Shown: one piece after another, positions 48,530 to 59,810 of the stretch
Numbering within the stretch: position 1 is the stretch's first letter
Layout of the letters: the number at the start of each line of letters is the position of its first letter
Source of the DNA: Ustilago trichophora
Taxonomy: Eukaryota > Basidiomycota > Ustilaginomycetes > Ustilaginales > Ustilaginaceae
Length of the DNA: 64,000 bases
Direction: 5' to 3'
NCBI GenBank assembly: GCA_900323505.1
Contig: OOIN01000038.1
Location: forward strand, 124,001 to 188,000
Translations under genes and position numbers: made by a program
The notes under the pieces: model-generated
Seen by the model: the letters and a program-made list of their open reading frames with translations, nothing else
What the model was told of the DNA's origin: nothing
Databases searched by the model: none

Positions 48530-51502
48530 ATGGACGACAACGATGATGGGCTCATGCTCAAATTTGCACCCGCTGGTGCCTCGCCAGCTGGCCGTCCCAA
48601 GCAGACTGCCAAAGCTCGATTCGCACAGAAGAGGACGCAGCAACAGCTCAGGAGGCAGGCACCCAAACAAGCTGCTGCTACTGCAACGAGCAGCGCAACA
48701 ACAAACGTACCGCTTCCATCCGCCCATTCTTCTGCTGTAGCGACAGCAGCAGCCACCTCCACGGACACGACCAGAAGCAACGGCTCGCCAGCTATCAAGA
48801 GACAGAGGACTGAACCTCGACCAGCTGGCTCATCCACAGGATTAAGTGCGCCCAGATTCGACCCCCGCTCAGCAACTACTTCTCGCCCGGCCAAGCCCGG
48901 CACATCTGCTGCTTCTGCGACAAGAAAGGCTGCTGTCTCGGCAGCGCCGCAATCGAGCCCTTCTACTTCTGCCGGTGCAGGCCCTTCATCCTCCGCACCC
49001 AAGTCGAGCAGCGGCGGCATCGTCAGCACACTCTTTCCCGCCCATGGAGTGCTTGAAGACTCGAACGCAGCTTTCACCCCGTTCCAGCGCAAAGCATACG
49101 ACCCAACAAATGCGCCTTCGGCCAGCTCCGATTTCGCATCGTGTGGTCTTGACCCACTGCTCGTCTACCATTTGGCATCCAAGATGAAGATCGGATCCAA
49201 CCCGACCTCGATCCAAAAAGCAGCACTGCCCCATCTATTGCATCCTGGTCTTGACAGAGATATCCTCATTCAAGCACAGACCGGTTCAGGAAAGACCCTC
49301 ACTTACCTCCTGCCTATCGTTCAGAGCTTGTTGCCACTCTGCGAGGAGTCGTTCATCGACAGATCTGTTGGTACTTTGGCTATCATTCTTGCACCGACGC
49401 GCGAGTTGGCTCGACAGATTTACGAGGTGCTCGAGAAGCTGGTTTCGCTCGCACTCAGTCTCAAGGAGCAGAACGAAGATGGAGAAGGCACAGTCAGGAG
49501 GACGCGATGGCTCGTCCCCGGTCTGCTGTCTGGTGGTTCAACCAAGAACCACGAGAAGCAGCGTTTGCGCAAAGGTTGCCCCATCCTCGTTTCGACTCCC
49601 GGACGATTGCTAGACCACCTGCAAAACACGTCGAGCTTCGATGTCGGAAAGTGTCGATGGTTGGTGCTCGATGAAGCAGATCGTTTGCTCGAGATGGGTT
49701 TTGAAGAACAGCTCACCGGTATCGTACGTGCTCTCGATGGTCGTCGCAACTTGGCGTTGACCGCAGCACGTCAAGCCATGCCTGGTTTCGAAGAAGGCGT
49801 TGCCCCTGGAGATGCAGATTGGATCCCCGACCACGACGTCATGGACACTCTCGGCATGACCTGGTGGGCACACGCTAGGAGAGTCGTCCTTTGTTCGGCT
49901 ACACTTGATGAGAATGTCCAGGTGCTGGCAGGCAAAACTTTGATCAACCCCAAGATCATCCGCGGTGTCAAGGACGACACCCCCGAAGTCAAGCAGGAAG
50001 GCTCAACATCTGCCGATGCCGAAGGAGATGAGGGTAAGATTGTCAAGAAAGAGCCCCAGAAGTTCGCCGCACCCGCACAACTCGCTCAGAGCTTCGTTAC
50101 TACTCCACCCAAGCTCAGGCTGGTCACGCTACTCTCCCTGCTGCGAGCTTACATCTCCCGTGCCCGTCGTCAGTCGCAAGAAGCCGCCTTGACCGTGCGC
50201 CAGGCAGGTGCTGGTCGAGTTATCGTCTTTATGAGCTGTACCGACTCCGTCGACTTCCACTATGCTGCTCTCGGTGGTGCTCGCATGAACGCCCAAGAGA
50301 ACGACCCCAACGCGGCCGCTGATGCTGAGGACGAAGCTCTCCCAGCACACACAACCTCGGAGCTCATCCCTGGCGTTCCCATCTTCCGACTCCACGGATC
50401 CATGAGCCAGCAAGAACGTATTGCCAGCTTGAAAGGATTCTCCGGAACCGCTTCCAAGAAGCAAGCTGCCGAAATTGCCCAGCAGGCCGGATTCCAAGGC
50501 AGCATTCTCCTGTGTACCAGTGTTGCCAGTCGAGGTCTCGACTTGCCCGATGTCGGGTGCGTCATCCAGCTGGACCCGCCTACCGAAGGCGGAATCGAAG
50601 AATACCTGCACCGAGTCGGTCGTACCGCCCGTGTAGGCCGATCTGGAGAGAGTTGGCTCATGGTTCTCCCGCAAGAACTCGGATGGGTAGACAACGTCCT
50701 CGAAGCACAGATGACCATTCAAGGCTCCTCCTCTTCCTCCAACGATGCCGTCGTGGACTCCAAGAATCAAGGCCACGCAAAGAAGATCAACCCAGCATCT
50801 ATCGAGCTTGTCCTCCAACAGGGAATGGGTGGAACATCGGGTACACTGGAATATCAGTCTCGAGCAACCGAGGTGCAATTGGCGTTCGAACGATGGGTCA
50901 TCTCTGGAGAACGGCCAAGTTTGCTCGCTCGCAAAGGGTTCCTGTCCCACGTTCGAGCGTACGCCACCCACTCGGCGGAAGAGAAACAGTATTTCAACGT
51001 TCGTGCTCTCCATCTCGGACACCTCGCAAAGGCCTTCGCCCTGCGAGAAGCACCTCGCGCTCTCGGTGCCAAATCTTCCACCATCGCCGCTGCTACCACC
51101 AAAGAAACCACCAACATTGTCAAGAAGCGCAGCAAACCCGACTCGGACTCAGACTCGGGCACAGACAGCGAAGATGACGAAGACGGAGGATCAGATTACG
51201 AATCTCGCGCAGCTAAAAAAGGAGGAGCCAAGAACAAAGGTGGAGACGGATTCGAATTGGACAAGGCCGCACTGGCCAAGCTCACCGAAAGCATCGTCGC
51301 CAATGCAGACGGATCTAACAGGAGCAAGAAGCTCGCCAGAGAGGCGGCTAGGGCTGCTGCTGCTGCGGGGGTCGCCGGGGAGAAGGCGAAACAGACGGAC
51401 GCGGAATCGAGGATGTACGCAAAGGTTCGTGCCCTCGGAAAAATGTCCAAGAAGCATGGTGTGCTTGGTGCACATGGCGCCGACGAATTCCAGATCGCCT
51501 GA
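48530..51502 (+). CDS. DBP7: ATP-dependent RNA helicase DBP7 (DEAD box)
   Basis: Nucleolar helicase acting in early 60S subunit assembly (family knowledge). One exon, 990 residues. The N-terminal MDDNDDGLMLKFAP is the DBP7-type start, then an A/S-rich linker. Helicase motifs in order: AQTGSGKT (about residue 248), PTRELA (288), GG and TPGRLLDHLQNT (about 360), DEADRLLEMGFEE (381), SAT (457), LHGSMSQQERIASLKGF, TSVASRGLDLPDVG and HRVGRTARVG (about 694). An acidic insert around residues 480-500 separates the two RecA domains. The C-terminal part has the KARKGFLSHVRAYATHS-like DBP7 extension, then an acidic and lysine-rich tail ending in KMSKKHGVLGAHGADEFQIA. It shares its promoter with SDA1, another 60S factor. 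Confidence 0.95.
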   Translation: MDDNDDGLMLKFAPAGASPAGRPKQTAKARFAQKRTQQQLRRQAPKQAAATATSSATTNVPLPSAHSSAVATAAATSTDTTRSNGSPAIKRQRTEPRPAGSSTGLSAPRFDPRSATTSRPAKPGTSAASATRKAAVSAAPQSSPSTSAGAGPSSSAPKSSSGGIVSTLFPAHGVLEDSNAAFTPFQRKAYDPTNAPSASSDFASCGLDPLLVYHLASKMKIGSNPTSIQKAALPHLLHPGLDRDILIQAQTGSGKTLTYLLPIVQSLLPLCEESFIDRSVGTLAIILAPTRELARQIYEVLEKLVSLALSLKEQNEDGEGTVRRTRWLVPGLLSGGSTKNHEKQRLRKGCPILVSTPGRLLDHLQNTSSFDVGKCRWLVLDEADRLLEMGFEEQLTGIVRALDGRRNLALTAARQAMPGFEEGVAPGDADWIPDHDVMDTLGMTWWAHARRVVLCSATLDENVQVLAGKTLINPKIIRGVKDDTPEVKQEGSTSADAEGDEGKIVKKEPQKFAAPAQLAQSFVTTPPKLRLVTLLSLLRAYISRARRQSQEAALTVRQAGAGRVIVFMSCTDSVDFHYAALGGARMNAQENDPNAAADAEDEALPAHTTSELIPGVPIFRLHGSMSQQERIASLKGFSGTASKKQAAEIAQQAGFQGSILLCTSVASRGLDLPDVGCVIQLDPPTEGGIEEYLHRVGRTARVGRSGESWLMVLPQELGWVDNVLEAQMTIQGSSSSSNDAVVDSKNQGHAKKINPASIELVLQQGMGGTSGTLEYQSRATEVQLAFERWVISGERPSLLARKGFLSHVRAYATHSAEEKQYFNVRALHLGHLAKAFALREAPRALGAKSSTIAAATTKETTNIVKKRSKPDSDSDSGTDSEDDEDGGSDYESRAAKKGGAKNKGGDGFELDKAALAKLTESIVANADGSNRSKKLAREAARAAAAAGVAGEKAKQTDAESRMYAKVRALGKMSKKHGVLGAHGADEFQIA

Positions 51503-51760
51503 AAGGGTCTGGATTGAGATATAAGGGGTCGGAAATTGTCTCGTATCGCATCTTCGATCGTTTTCTTCTTTGCATACAGCTCGAAGCATTGTTTGGACCG
51601 TGACTCGAGTGCTGTGCGCCTTGAGGGATGTTCTTGAGACTGAGTGTGGTATGCTATACGACTCTTGACGACTGGGCGGGACTTTGATGGGCGCGGTGAG
51701 ATGCCGAGACGCTCGTCTAATCTAAGGAGCAAGGGGAGCCCATAGATGATCGTGGGACAG

Positions 51761-52460
51761 TTATTTGAACTGATTCGGATCTTTCATAGAGGCATCCATC
51801 TTGATGAGCTTCTTGCCGTTGTGATCGATAGTAGAAGCACCAAAAAGGCTGATTTCGAGCTTGCGACGCCAGCTGTGCCAGTGGTTCAAGCAGCCAATGG
51901 TCTTTCTGGAGGCTAGCCTGTTGGGTGAGGGAGAGAGGGCAAAGAAATGGTACTGTACCGTAAGCGTTTGAAACTTTGAACCTCGTAGCGATTGGATGTG
52001 CCGGATCAGTGCACTCACTGAGGGTAATTTTTGAAAGTCTGGGTCATACCAGCCACGATGACCTCTTGAAGCAGGTCGAGTAGAGCTTCCTCCTCCTCTT
52101 TCGTCTGCCGTATGAAGCGACGATAATAGGTCAGTCTAGAAAGATCGTAACGATAACAGTATACTAGATGCAGCGGGGACTTACCCATGCTCGTCCACTG
52201 AAAACGTTGGAGTTTACAGATCGTCAGCTTAATGTTGTCTTAGGAGATCCGGAAAAACAGCAACGACAAGCGGACGGATCGTAAAACACTTACGGATTCG
52301 AGGCACGCTTTCGTTTGGAATAGGGTGACTCGCACCCATCGAAGTTGGTCTCCTTCTTGGCCTTCTTGGGCGACTTCATGTCAACATCGTCTTGGAGCTC
52401 GTCAAAGGTGTCTGAGTCATCGTGGTGAGGGTCGATTTCAAAGACCCTTTGTTTGACCAT
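51761..52460 (-). CDS. Small Myb/SANT-like protein, four exons including a 13-nt microexon
   Basis: Exons on the minus strand: 52460-52294, 52197-52185, 52104-52019 and 51917-51761. All introns have GTAAGT or GTGAGT donors and CAG acceptors. The joined frame gives 140 residues. An acidic N-terminus (FEIDPHHDDSDTFDELQDD) and a basic patch (SPKKAKKE, SKRKRASN) lead to GRAWTKEEEEALLDLLQEVI, then VAGMTQTFKNYPQLASRKTI and GCLNHWHSWRRKLEI: the helices and tryptophans of a Myb/SANT domain. The tail ends SMKDPNQFK. The 13-nt exon supplies the junction residues just before the first tryptophan block (PGRAW), so skipping it would destroy the domain. A DNA-binding role is inferred. It is convergent with DBP7 (258 bp). 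Confidence 0.75.
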
Positions 52461-54641
52461 AATGATGGATTCTAGAGGAATGGTGCGAAGTCAAAGAGAG
52501 GAACTGGATGTGATGCGGAGTGGAGTAAGCGGGGCTGGAGCGGGATAACGCGAGTGTGTTGCGGAGAGGTGGGGTGGAAGATGGTGAGGAGGTGGTGTGA
52601 AGTATTAAAAGGAGGACGTTTGGGAGTGGCGAGGCTTTATACCTTTCAGCTAAGGTCCATAGCCAGCTGTCCTTAGTTCGGAGGTGCGGAAAGAGCTTTG
52701 AGCTTTCCGCACTTGCTTTCCGCACTGACGACAGCCCGCACTTTCTTCCGCTTCCGCACCCTCCATTGACAAACGGACACCTCAAGGTTTGGCGTAGCGA
52801 TATTTTTCGCACACAGACACAAGATTCAGCTCGAACTTGACATTGGAGATGAGTCAAGTAGCGGTTCTGTGGTGGATAGAGAGACCAGCGTCGCGGATGA
52901 TGATGGCGACACTTGGACTTGCACGAGCTGCTTTGCCTGGGATCGGGATGGATCGACAAGAATCTTCCCGATGAAACGATTCATGCTCACAGACCGTGTT
53001 GTGGAGTCGGTAGCATCGGACCCTGAACTTATCGTGATCGTCCCGATTCTGAACCACATTCGCTAGCTTCACTTGAACCGTGATAGCCGTGATTTTTTTC
53101 GGCTCACATCCGATGCTAAAGTTGCTAGACGAGCCAATCAACGGATGGGGAGCCTTTTCACATCTGTGGGGATAAAGATGATGACTCGAGCGTTGTGGTA
53201 AGCTGGATCACGAAGGGAGAGACCACATGTGGGGCAAGACAAGCTGTGTGCGCTCAAAAGCCGACCAATTGCCTGCGGTCTATGGGACGGCTTCTGGAAG
53301 AAAGATCTCATGGCAAAGGGGCTACTGTATAAGCGGGCCAAGAATCGGAAGCTCAAAGGAAGCATGCTACTGCCAGGTGAGATCTTGGACAACGATCGAA
53401 GCCGAACTCTTGAACAGATCGACACGAGAGCAAAGCGATAAGGGCCAAACCAAGCTGTCGGATGACATGCGACCACCAGAGGCTGAAATTCGCGAGAGCT
53501 GCTGCAACTAGACCGGAAATGAGAGAGAAATCTCTGTTTCAAGCTTATGCATGTGATTTCTAACAGAATTTGAAATAAGCTTTGTTCGACTCTAATCTTG
53601 TGCCTTCAAGCGATACAAAAGTTGCATGCAGGCCATGATTTGACTTTTTTTTTTTTCTTCTTCTTCTTCTTCTCCTGCCTGCTTTGATTCCTTCTGAGTC
53701 ACAAGAGTCGCGAAGAAAAAGATAGCCCGAGAGAGAGTACACAGACAGAGAGACGCCCAATCAGAATCACCAGCAGCTGAGAAGGGGAAAAACCGAGATG
53801 GACCAATCAGCGAGCAACGTTTCTATCGTCTCCCACTTTTTCTGAACAGCCTACCCAAAAAATTGAGTTCGGTGGATGTGATCGGAGGGACAAGGGAAAA
53901 AAGGGGCTCTAACCGGCCTTTCGGAACGAGGAGTATGACTAGGTCGTTAAGGATGCAAGACACAAACAACAAGAATCAGTCGGTTCCATTGAAGCCAAGA
54001 CCCGAATGGAATCGGAAGGCAGACAGTCAGAACATCATGCTGTGGAAGAGTACCGAGTCAGACGAAGAGGGACTACGGAGAAAGCAAGCAGGAGCAGAAA
54101 GATAGAGGCGTCAAGTGCCGCAAACTTTTTTTTTTTCTTCTTCTTTCTGGTCAAGTCTGACTAGGAAAAGGCGAGGTCAAAGCTTTTTCATCCGCTCAGA
54201 TAGCCAGACTGTTTTGGCTCCTTTGGCACTCGTCGCATTTTCCTTTAGAATCCCCCCTCCGGATATCAGTCCGGCTTCCTTTCCTCCCCTCTTCGCATCT
54301 TCCCTGCAACGCTTCTTCCCTTCCTCTTCCTCCTCCTCCTTCTTCAAGCCTTGGCTACTAACCCGGAGATCTGCAAACACCAGGACCCTGTCCTTCCTGT
54401 CAATCGCACATATCCGCTCTTCTCCATTGCTATCAAGCTAGCAATCACGAGTCTAACCCCACCGTGACGCACAGACGCCGCTCATCTCAATCTCGTCTCA
54501 ATCCACAGAGCTTGATTAGATAGCTTGATAACGAGCAAACAGGGTCTAACCAACGACGATCGCGAATACGAGAGTCTTTATTGGCCTCCTCGTCCTCCTC
54601 GTCCTCCTCAAGTTTGACTCTGGTAACGCTTCTGATTCATC
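52461..54641. other. Intergenic 2.2 kb, no gene supported
   Basis: Divergent flank between the Myb-like gene and the carbamoyl-phosphate synthase gene. Only shadow-type frames of up to about 175 codons. The last 500 bp is a pyrimidine-rich leader. Confidence 0.55.
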
Positions 54642-57600
54642 ATGTATCGAAGCATCCGAGCCTTTTCTCGAGGCGCCAACTCGGCCTCCCAGGTGGCTTC
54701 CACCTCGCAGCTTCCTAGCGCAGCTCGCAACCTTCACAGCCAGGCCGCAACCAAGGCGTTGAATCGAAACAGCCTTGCTACTTCCGGTAGCCAGGTCTTC
54801 CGCTCTCGCTTTTCCACATCGGCTCTCCTCAAGTCGCCAGCGCCTTCGCCAGTCGCCAAGGCCACCGTAGAGGATATCCAGCCCGCCGCGACTGGTCTTC
54901 AAAAATGGTCCAAGTACCTCCCCAAGGTCGAGCGCTCCGACGTCAAGAAGGTCGTTCTGGTCGGCTCGGGTGGTCTTTCCATCGGTCAGGCCGGTGAGTT
55001 CGACTACTCGGGATCCCAAGCAATCAAGGCTCTCAAGGAGTCTGGTATCGAGACCATTCTCATCAACCCAAATATCGCAACCATTCAAACCTCGCACGAA
55101 CTCGCAAGCCAGATCTACTTCCTCCCCATCTCCCCCGAATACGTAGCCTACGTCCTTGAAAAGGAGCGCCCCGACGGTGTCCTCCTCACTTTCGGTGGTC
55201 AGAGTGCCCTCAACGTCGGTGTCAAGCTCGACGAGATGGGTGTCTTTGACCGCCTTGGCGTCAAGGTCCTCGGTTCCCAGGTCGACGTCCTTCGCATGTG
55301 CGAGGACCGTGACCTGTTCGTCCAGGCCCTCGACCAGATCAACATCCCCGTCGCCAAGTCCGAAGCCGTTTCCACCGTCCCCAATGCGCTCAAGGCCGCT
55401 GCCGAAATTGGCTACCCCGTCATTGTTCGTGCTGCCTACGCTCTCGGTGGTCTCGGTTCCGGTTTCGCTGACAACGAGGATGAGCTGCGTGATCTTGCTG
55501 CCCGCTCCCTCTCGCTCTCCCCCCAGATTCTTGTCGAGAAGTCGCTCAAGGGCTGGAAGGAGTCCGAGTACGAAGTGCTCCGTGACCAGGAGGACAACGC
55601 CATCATCTGCTGTAACATGGAGAACTTTGACCCTCTGGGTATCCACACTGGTGACTCGATCGTCGTGGCTCCTTCCCAGACCCTCTCGGATGACAACTAC
55701 CACATGCTCCGATCCGCTGCCCTCAAGGTCATTCGTCACCTCGGCATTGTCGGAGAGTGCAACATCCAGTACGCCCTCAGCCCCGACAGCCGAGAGTACC
55801 GTGTCATCGAGGTCAACCCTCGTCTCTCGCGTTCCTCGGCGCTTGCCTCCAAGGCCACCGGTTACCCTCTCGCTTACACTGCGGCCAAGCTTGCTCTCGG
55901 ATACACCCTCCCTGAGTTGCCCAACGCTGTGACCAAGAGCACCACCGCATGCTTCGAGCCCGCCCTCGACTACATTGTCACCAAGATCCCCAAGTGGGAC
56001 TTGAGCAAGTTCCAGCACGTCAACCGTGAGGTCGGCTCTTCCATGAAGTCGGTCGGTGAGGTCATGTCCGTCGGCCGAACCTTTGAGGAGTCGCTCCAGA
56101 AGGCTATCCGACAGGTCAACCCTGCTTACGACGGCTTCGATGCTTACATCGTGCCCGAGGACCTTGATCACGCCCTCTCCGTACCTACCGACACCCGTCT
56201 CTTCGCCATTGCCTACGCCATGCTCGTCAAGGACTACAGCGTCGAGCAGCTGCACGATCTCACCAAGATCGACAGGTTCTTCCTCTACAAGCTCGAAAAC
56301 ATTGTCACCATCAACCGACAGCTCGAGAAGCTCGGCTCGCTTTCCGCCGTCGACAAGGAGCTCATGAAGCTCGCCAAGCAGCGCGGTTTCTCGGACAAGC
56401 AGATCGCCAAGCTCACCAACTCCAAGGAGCACGAGGTCCGAGCTCACCGAAAGGCCTTTGGTCTCACTCCCTTCGTCAAGCGTATCGACACTGTCGCTGC
56501 CGAGTACCCCGCCCAGACCAACTACCTCTACACGACCTACAACGCCACCACCCACGATGTCGAGTTTGACAACAGTGGTACCATGGTACTTGGTTCCGGT
56601 GTCTACCGTATCGGTAGCTCGGTCGAGTTCGACTGGTGTGCCGTCACCTGCGCCCGTAAGGTTCGCGGCATGGGTCACAAGACCATCATGATCAACTACA
56701 ACCCCGAGACCGTCTCGACCGACTTTGACGAGGCTGACCGCCTCTACTTCGAGGAGCTTGGTTTCGAGCGTGTCATGGACATTTACGAGCTCGAGGGTGC
56801 CGATGGTGTTGTCGTCAGTGTCGGTGGTCAGCTGCCCCAGAACATTGCCCTCCGACTCAAGGAGACAGGTGTCAATGTTCTCGGAACTGACCCTCTCATG
56901 ATCGACTCGGCCGAGGACAGGCACAAGTTCAGCTCGATCCTTGACAACATCGGTGTCGACCAGCCTGAGTGGACCGAGGCTACCTCGGTTGAGAAGGCCA
57001 AGGAGTTCGCCAACCGCGTTTCGTACCCCGTCCTCGTCCGACCTTCGTACGTGCTCTCCGGTGCTGCTATGAACGTCATCTGGGATGAGTCGACGCTCGA
57101 GCACCACCTGACTGCCGCTGCCGAGGTCAACACCGACTACCCCGTTGTCATTTCCAAGTTCATTGACAACGCTCAGGAGATCGACGTCGATGCCGTCGCC
57201 CACAAGGGTGAGCTGCTCGTCCACGCGGTTTCCGAGCACGTCGAGAACGCCGGTGTCCACTCCGGTGACGCTACCCTTGTTCTCCCACCTTTCTCGCTTG
57301 ACCCCAACGACCTTGCCCGATTGAAGGTCATTGCCCAGAAGGTCGCCAAGGCCTTCAACATCAGCGGTCCCTTCAACATGCAGGTCATCCGCAAGCCTAC
57401 CGGCGAGGGTGAGTCCGAGGCTGCTCTCAAGGTCATCGAGTGCAACCTGCGTGCCTCTCGTTCGTTCCCCTTCGTCTCCAAGGTGCTCGGTGTCAACTTT
57501 ATCGACATTGCCACCAACGCCATTGTCGGAAAGGACGTTCCCGAGCCTGTTGACCTCATGGCCCAGAAGCGCGACTACGTTGCCATCAAGGTTCCCCAGT

Positions 57601-58208
57601 TCTCGTGGACCCGTCTTGCCGGTGCCGACCCATACCTCGGAGTCGAGATGGCCTCGACTGGTGAGGTTGCCTCGTTCGGTAAGGACCTCTACGAAGCCGC
57701 TTGGGCCAGTATTGCCTCGCAGACCGCATTCCGCGTTCCCCAGGCCAACACCGGTGTCCTGATGGGCGGAGACGTGACCAAGCCCCAGTTCGCCTCGATC
57801 GCCAAGAAGCTCTTTGATCTCGGCTTCAAGCTCTACTGCTCCGATGTCGAAGTCGAGGAGTACCTCAACAACCTCGAAGGCGTCAAAGCCAAGCGCATCC
57901 GCTTCCCCGTCAAGGACAAGCGTAAGCTCCGTGAGGTCTTTGACGAGCACGAGATCAACATCGTCATCAACCTCGCCAAGTTCCGTGGCCGTGACTTGCT
58001 CGACCAGGACTACGTCGCCCGTCGTAACGCCGTCGACTTTGGTATCCCCTTGCTTAACGAGGCTCGTTCCGCTGAGCTCTTCGTAGATGCCCTTGCAGCC
58101 CGTATGCCCCACGGATGCCTGCGTGGGTACGAAGAGGGTAGGATCCCCTCAGAGGTTCAGCCCTGGAAGTACTTCGTCAAGGAGGAGGCTGACAGGTACC
58201 AGAAGTAA
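54642..58208 (+). CDS. CPA2: Carbamoyl-phosphate synthase, arginine-specific, large subunit (mitochondrial type)
   Basis: Makes carbamoyl phosphate from bicarbonate, ATP and ammonia supplied by the small subunit (CPA1, not in this window), for arginine synthesis. One exon, 1188 residues. The first 80 residues (MYRSIRAFSRGANSASQVAS...) are rich in R, S and A with almost no acidic residues: a mitochondrial presequence, as in filamentous fungi, whereas yeast Cpa2 is cytosolic. The two homologous synthase halves each have ATP-grasp motifs: VLVGSGGLSIGQAGEFDYSG, LTFGGQSALNVGV, EVNPRLSRSSALASKATGYP in the first, and VSVGGQLPQNIALRL, RPSYVLSGAAMNVIW and ECNLRASRSFPFVSK in the second. The C-terminal MGS-like domain (about 1030-1188) ends KEEADRYQK. 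No CAD-type fusion, so it is the arginine rather than the pyrimidine enzyme. Confidence 0.95.
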   Translation: MYRSIRAFSRGANSASQVASTSQLPSAARNLHSQAATKALNRNSLATSGSQVFRSRFSTSALLKSPAPSPVAKATVEDIQPAATGLQKWSKYLPKVERSDVKKVVLVGSGGLSIGQAGEFDYSGSQAIKALKESGIETILINPNIATIQTSHELASQIYFLPISPEYVAYVLEKERPDGVLLTFGGQSALNVGVKLDEMGVFDRLGVKVLGSQVDVLRMCEDRDLFVQALDQINIPVAKSEAVSTVPNALKAAAEIGYPVIVRAAYALGGLGSGFADNEDELRDLAARSLSLSPQILVEKSLKGWKESEYEVLRDQEDNAIICCNMENFDPLGIHTGDSIVVAPSQTLSDDNYHMLRSAALKVIRHLGIVGECNIQYALSPDSREYRVIEVNPRLSRSSALASKATGYPLAYTAAKLALGYTLPELPNAVTKSTTACFEPALDYIVTKIPKWDLSKFQHVNREVGSSMKSVGEVMSVGRTFEESLQKAIRQVNPAYDGFDAYIVPEDLDHALSVPTDTRLFAIAYAMLVKDYSVEQLHDLTKIDRFFLYKLENIVTINRQLEKLGSLSAVDKELMKLAKQRGFSDKQIAKLTNSKEHEVRAHRKAFGLTPFVKRIDTVAAEYPAQTNYLYTTYNATTHDVEFDNSGTMVLGSGVYRIGSSVEFDWCAVTCARKVRGMGHKTIMINYNPETVSTDFDEADRLYFEELGFERVMDIYELEGADGVVVSVGGQLPQNIALRLKETGVNVLGTDPLMIDSAEDRHKFSSILDNIGVDQPEWTEATSVEKAKEFANRVSYPVLVRPSYVLSGAAMNVIWDESTLEHHLTAAAEVNTDYPVVISKFIDNAQEIDVDAVAHKGELLVHAVSEHVENAGVHSGDATLVLPPFSLDPNDLARLKVIAQKVAKAFNISGPFNMQVIRKPTGEGESEAALKVIECNLRASRSFPFVSKVLGVNFIDIATNAIVGKDVPEPVDLMAQKRDYVAIKVPQFSWTRLAGADPYLGVEMASTGEVASFGKDLYEAAWASIASQTAFRVPQANTGVLMGGDVTKPQFASIAKKLFDLGFKLYCSDVEVEEYLNNLEGVKAKRIRFPVKDKRKLREVFDEHEINIVINLAKFRGRDLLDQDYVARRNAVDFGIPLLNEARSAELFVDALAARMPHGCLRGYEEGRIPSEVQPWKYFVKEEADRYQK

Positions 58209-59437
58209 GGTTCCCCTCCCCGCTTTCAATTCTCTTTCCTTCAATGCTTCTTCCTCTTCTTCTCCTTCTTTCATGGTTTCCCATTTCTTTGGTCTCGGTT
58301 TAAACTTTTTTCTTTAGCATCAACAACAACGACACATCTTTCTCTCTCCAATGTACCGATCAAAATTTCTCTTGTGCCTCTTTCACCTCCCCCAAAATAT
58401 GGATCTCGCTAGTTTATTCGTTCTGCTTTCGCTGTGTGGTGTGTGAGTCGTGTGATCAGATGTCAAGTGAGAAGTTGTTGCATCAGCAGAGGGTCATCGG
58501 GAAGTCTCAATCGGGCCAGATCACCATCCGCGAATGCCTCGTCCTGATCTGTTCGATGCAGAACGTCGACGTGGAAAGGTCCAGCTAAGGCACACCAATC
58601 ATCATTCATTTCTGGCAAATAAAGTTCAACAGCGACGAAACATGCATACAACAGATTCCCGACCACGCACACACGCACACAGTAATTTCGGGAAGATGTC
58701 CTCCGAGAGCACGAATGTAGTGCCCCGGTTGAGCGGTACAGTAGTACACCGCCCAGCAGCAAAGGCCGACTCAGAAGTGTACAACACAGATACAATTAGA
58801 CAGGGTTGTCAAGAGAGGGTTAGGAAGCTGTGACGAGAGTGATAGCGAGGTTGGACTAGGCTGGATTTTTAGGGTTGCCGAGTTTCCGGAGATCCGTTCT
58901 TCCGTGCGACAGCCCAGTCACAGGTTGCATGACAATAAAAAATAAAAAGAGAGCTCTTTTGAGACGGCGGTCGACCGATCTCGACCAGATGGACACATGT
59001 GTAAGTCATGACTGTAACGAGATGTTTGCGGTCGATGACCCGCTTCCCCCTCTCTTTACCCCATCCAACTAGATGTGAGGCCGTTGCTGTGCACCAAAAC
59101 CATCAATCTCGCAAACAACCTCTGTAAGTGCCAAGCCACTATACGCCTTTTTCTTAGCGTCAGTTATGGCTGAGACTTGGCAAGACACCGCGCTGCCCGC
59201 TTTCCCGCTCTCTTCTCCAAAAGGTGCGTGCATGTATCTCCAATGTGTCGCTATTGCGTTGTTGTTGATGGCCAAAGGATATGTGAGGCGTGCGAACCGG
59301 CGTTCCTGACCATTCATCGGCGACCAGATATTCACCCCTTGCACCGTTGTTGCTAGTAGTATGATAACTGCTTCCCGCGCTGGTAACTTCCTCATGCGGA
59401 TCGTTGGTGGTGGTGGTTGTTGTTAGGGTTCAGCATG

Positions 59438-59474
<37 letters not shown>
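59438..59474. repeat. Poly(A) tract, 37 bp
   Basis: Uninterrupted A run after GGTGGTGGTGGTTG-type repeats. Confidence 0.95.
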
Positions 59475-59475
<1 letters not shown>

Positions 59476-59810
59476 ATAGCCGGCTGGCTAAAGGTACGCA
59501 AACATGAAAGTTTTCATTCGGCACAATAGCAGAGAAAAGTACACTGGAAGGTGCAGTATATTTGGAGAGCGTGCCGAAGCTTCGGCGCTGCTTTCTCTTG
59601 GCACATTTCCTTAGGTTGACGCAGCTTTTGGCACTATCGGTCATTCCAGCCGCAGTACCACTTACACTATGACAATCTTCCCATCTTGAGACGATGAGCT
59701 CAAGTCCTCCATATGCAGTAGCAATGAGGCGAATTGTTTGCGGCAATGCTCGCAGGGACAGTAGCTCGGATTCGCTCCTGCAGCCAGACATCTGTTCCTG
59801 CACCTGCAAG

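Noticed and set aside
54546..58112. 1188-codon open frame on the minus strand opposite CPA2
   Set aside because: It mirrors the CPA2 coding frame; strong C-ending codon bias removes stops from the antisense frame. Residues are V/L/G/D-rich without domains.
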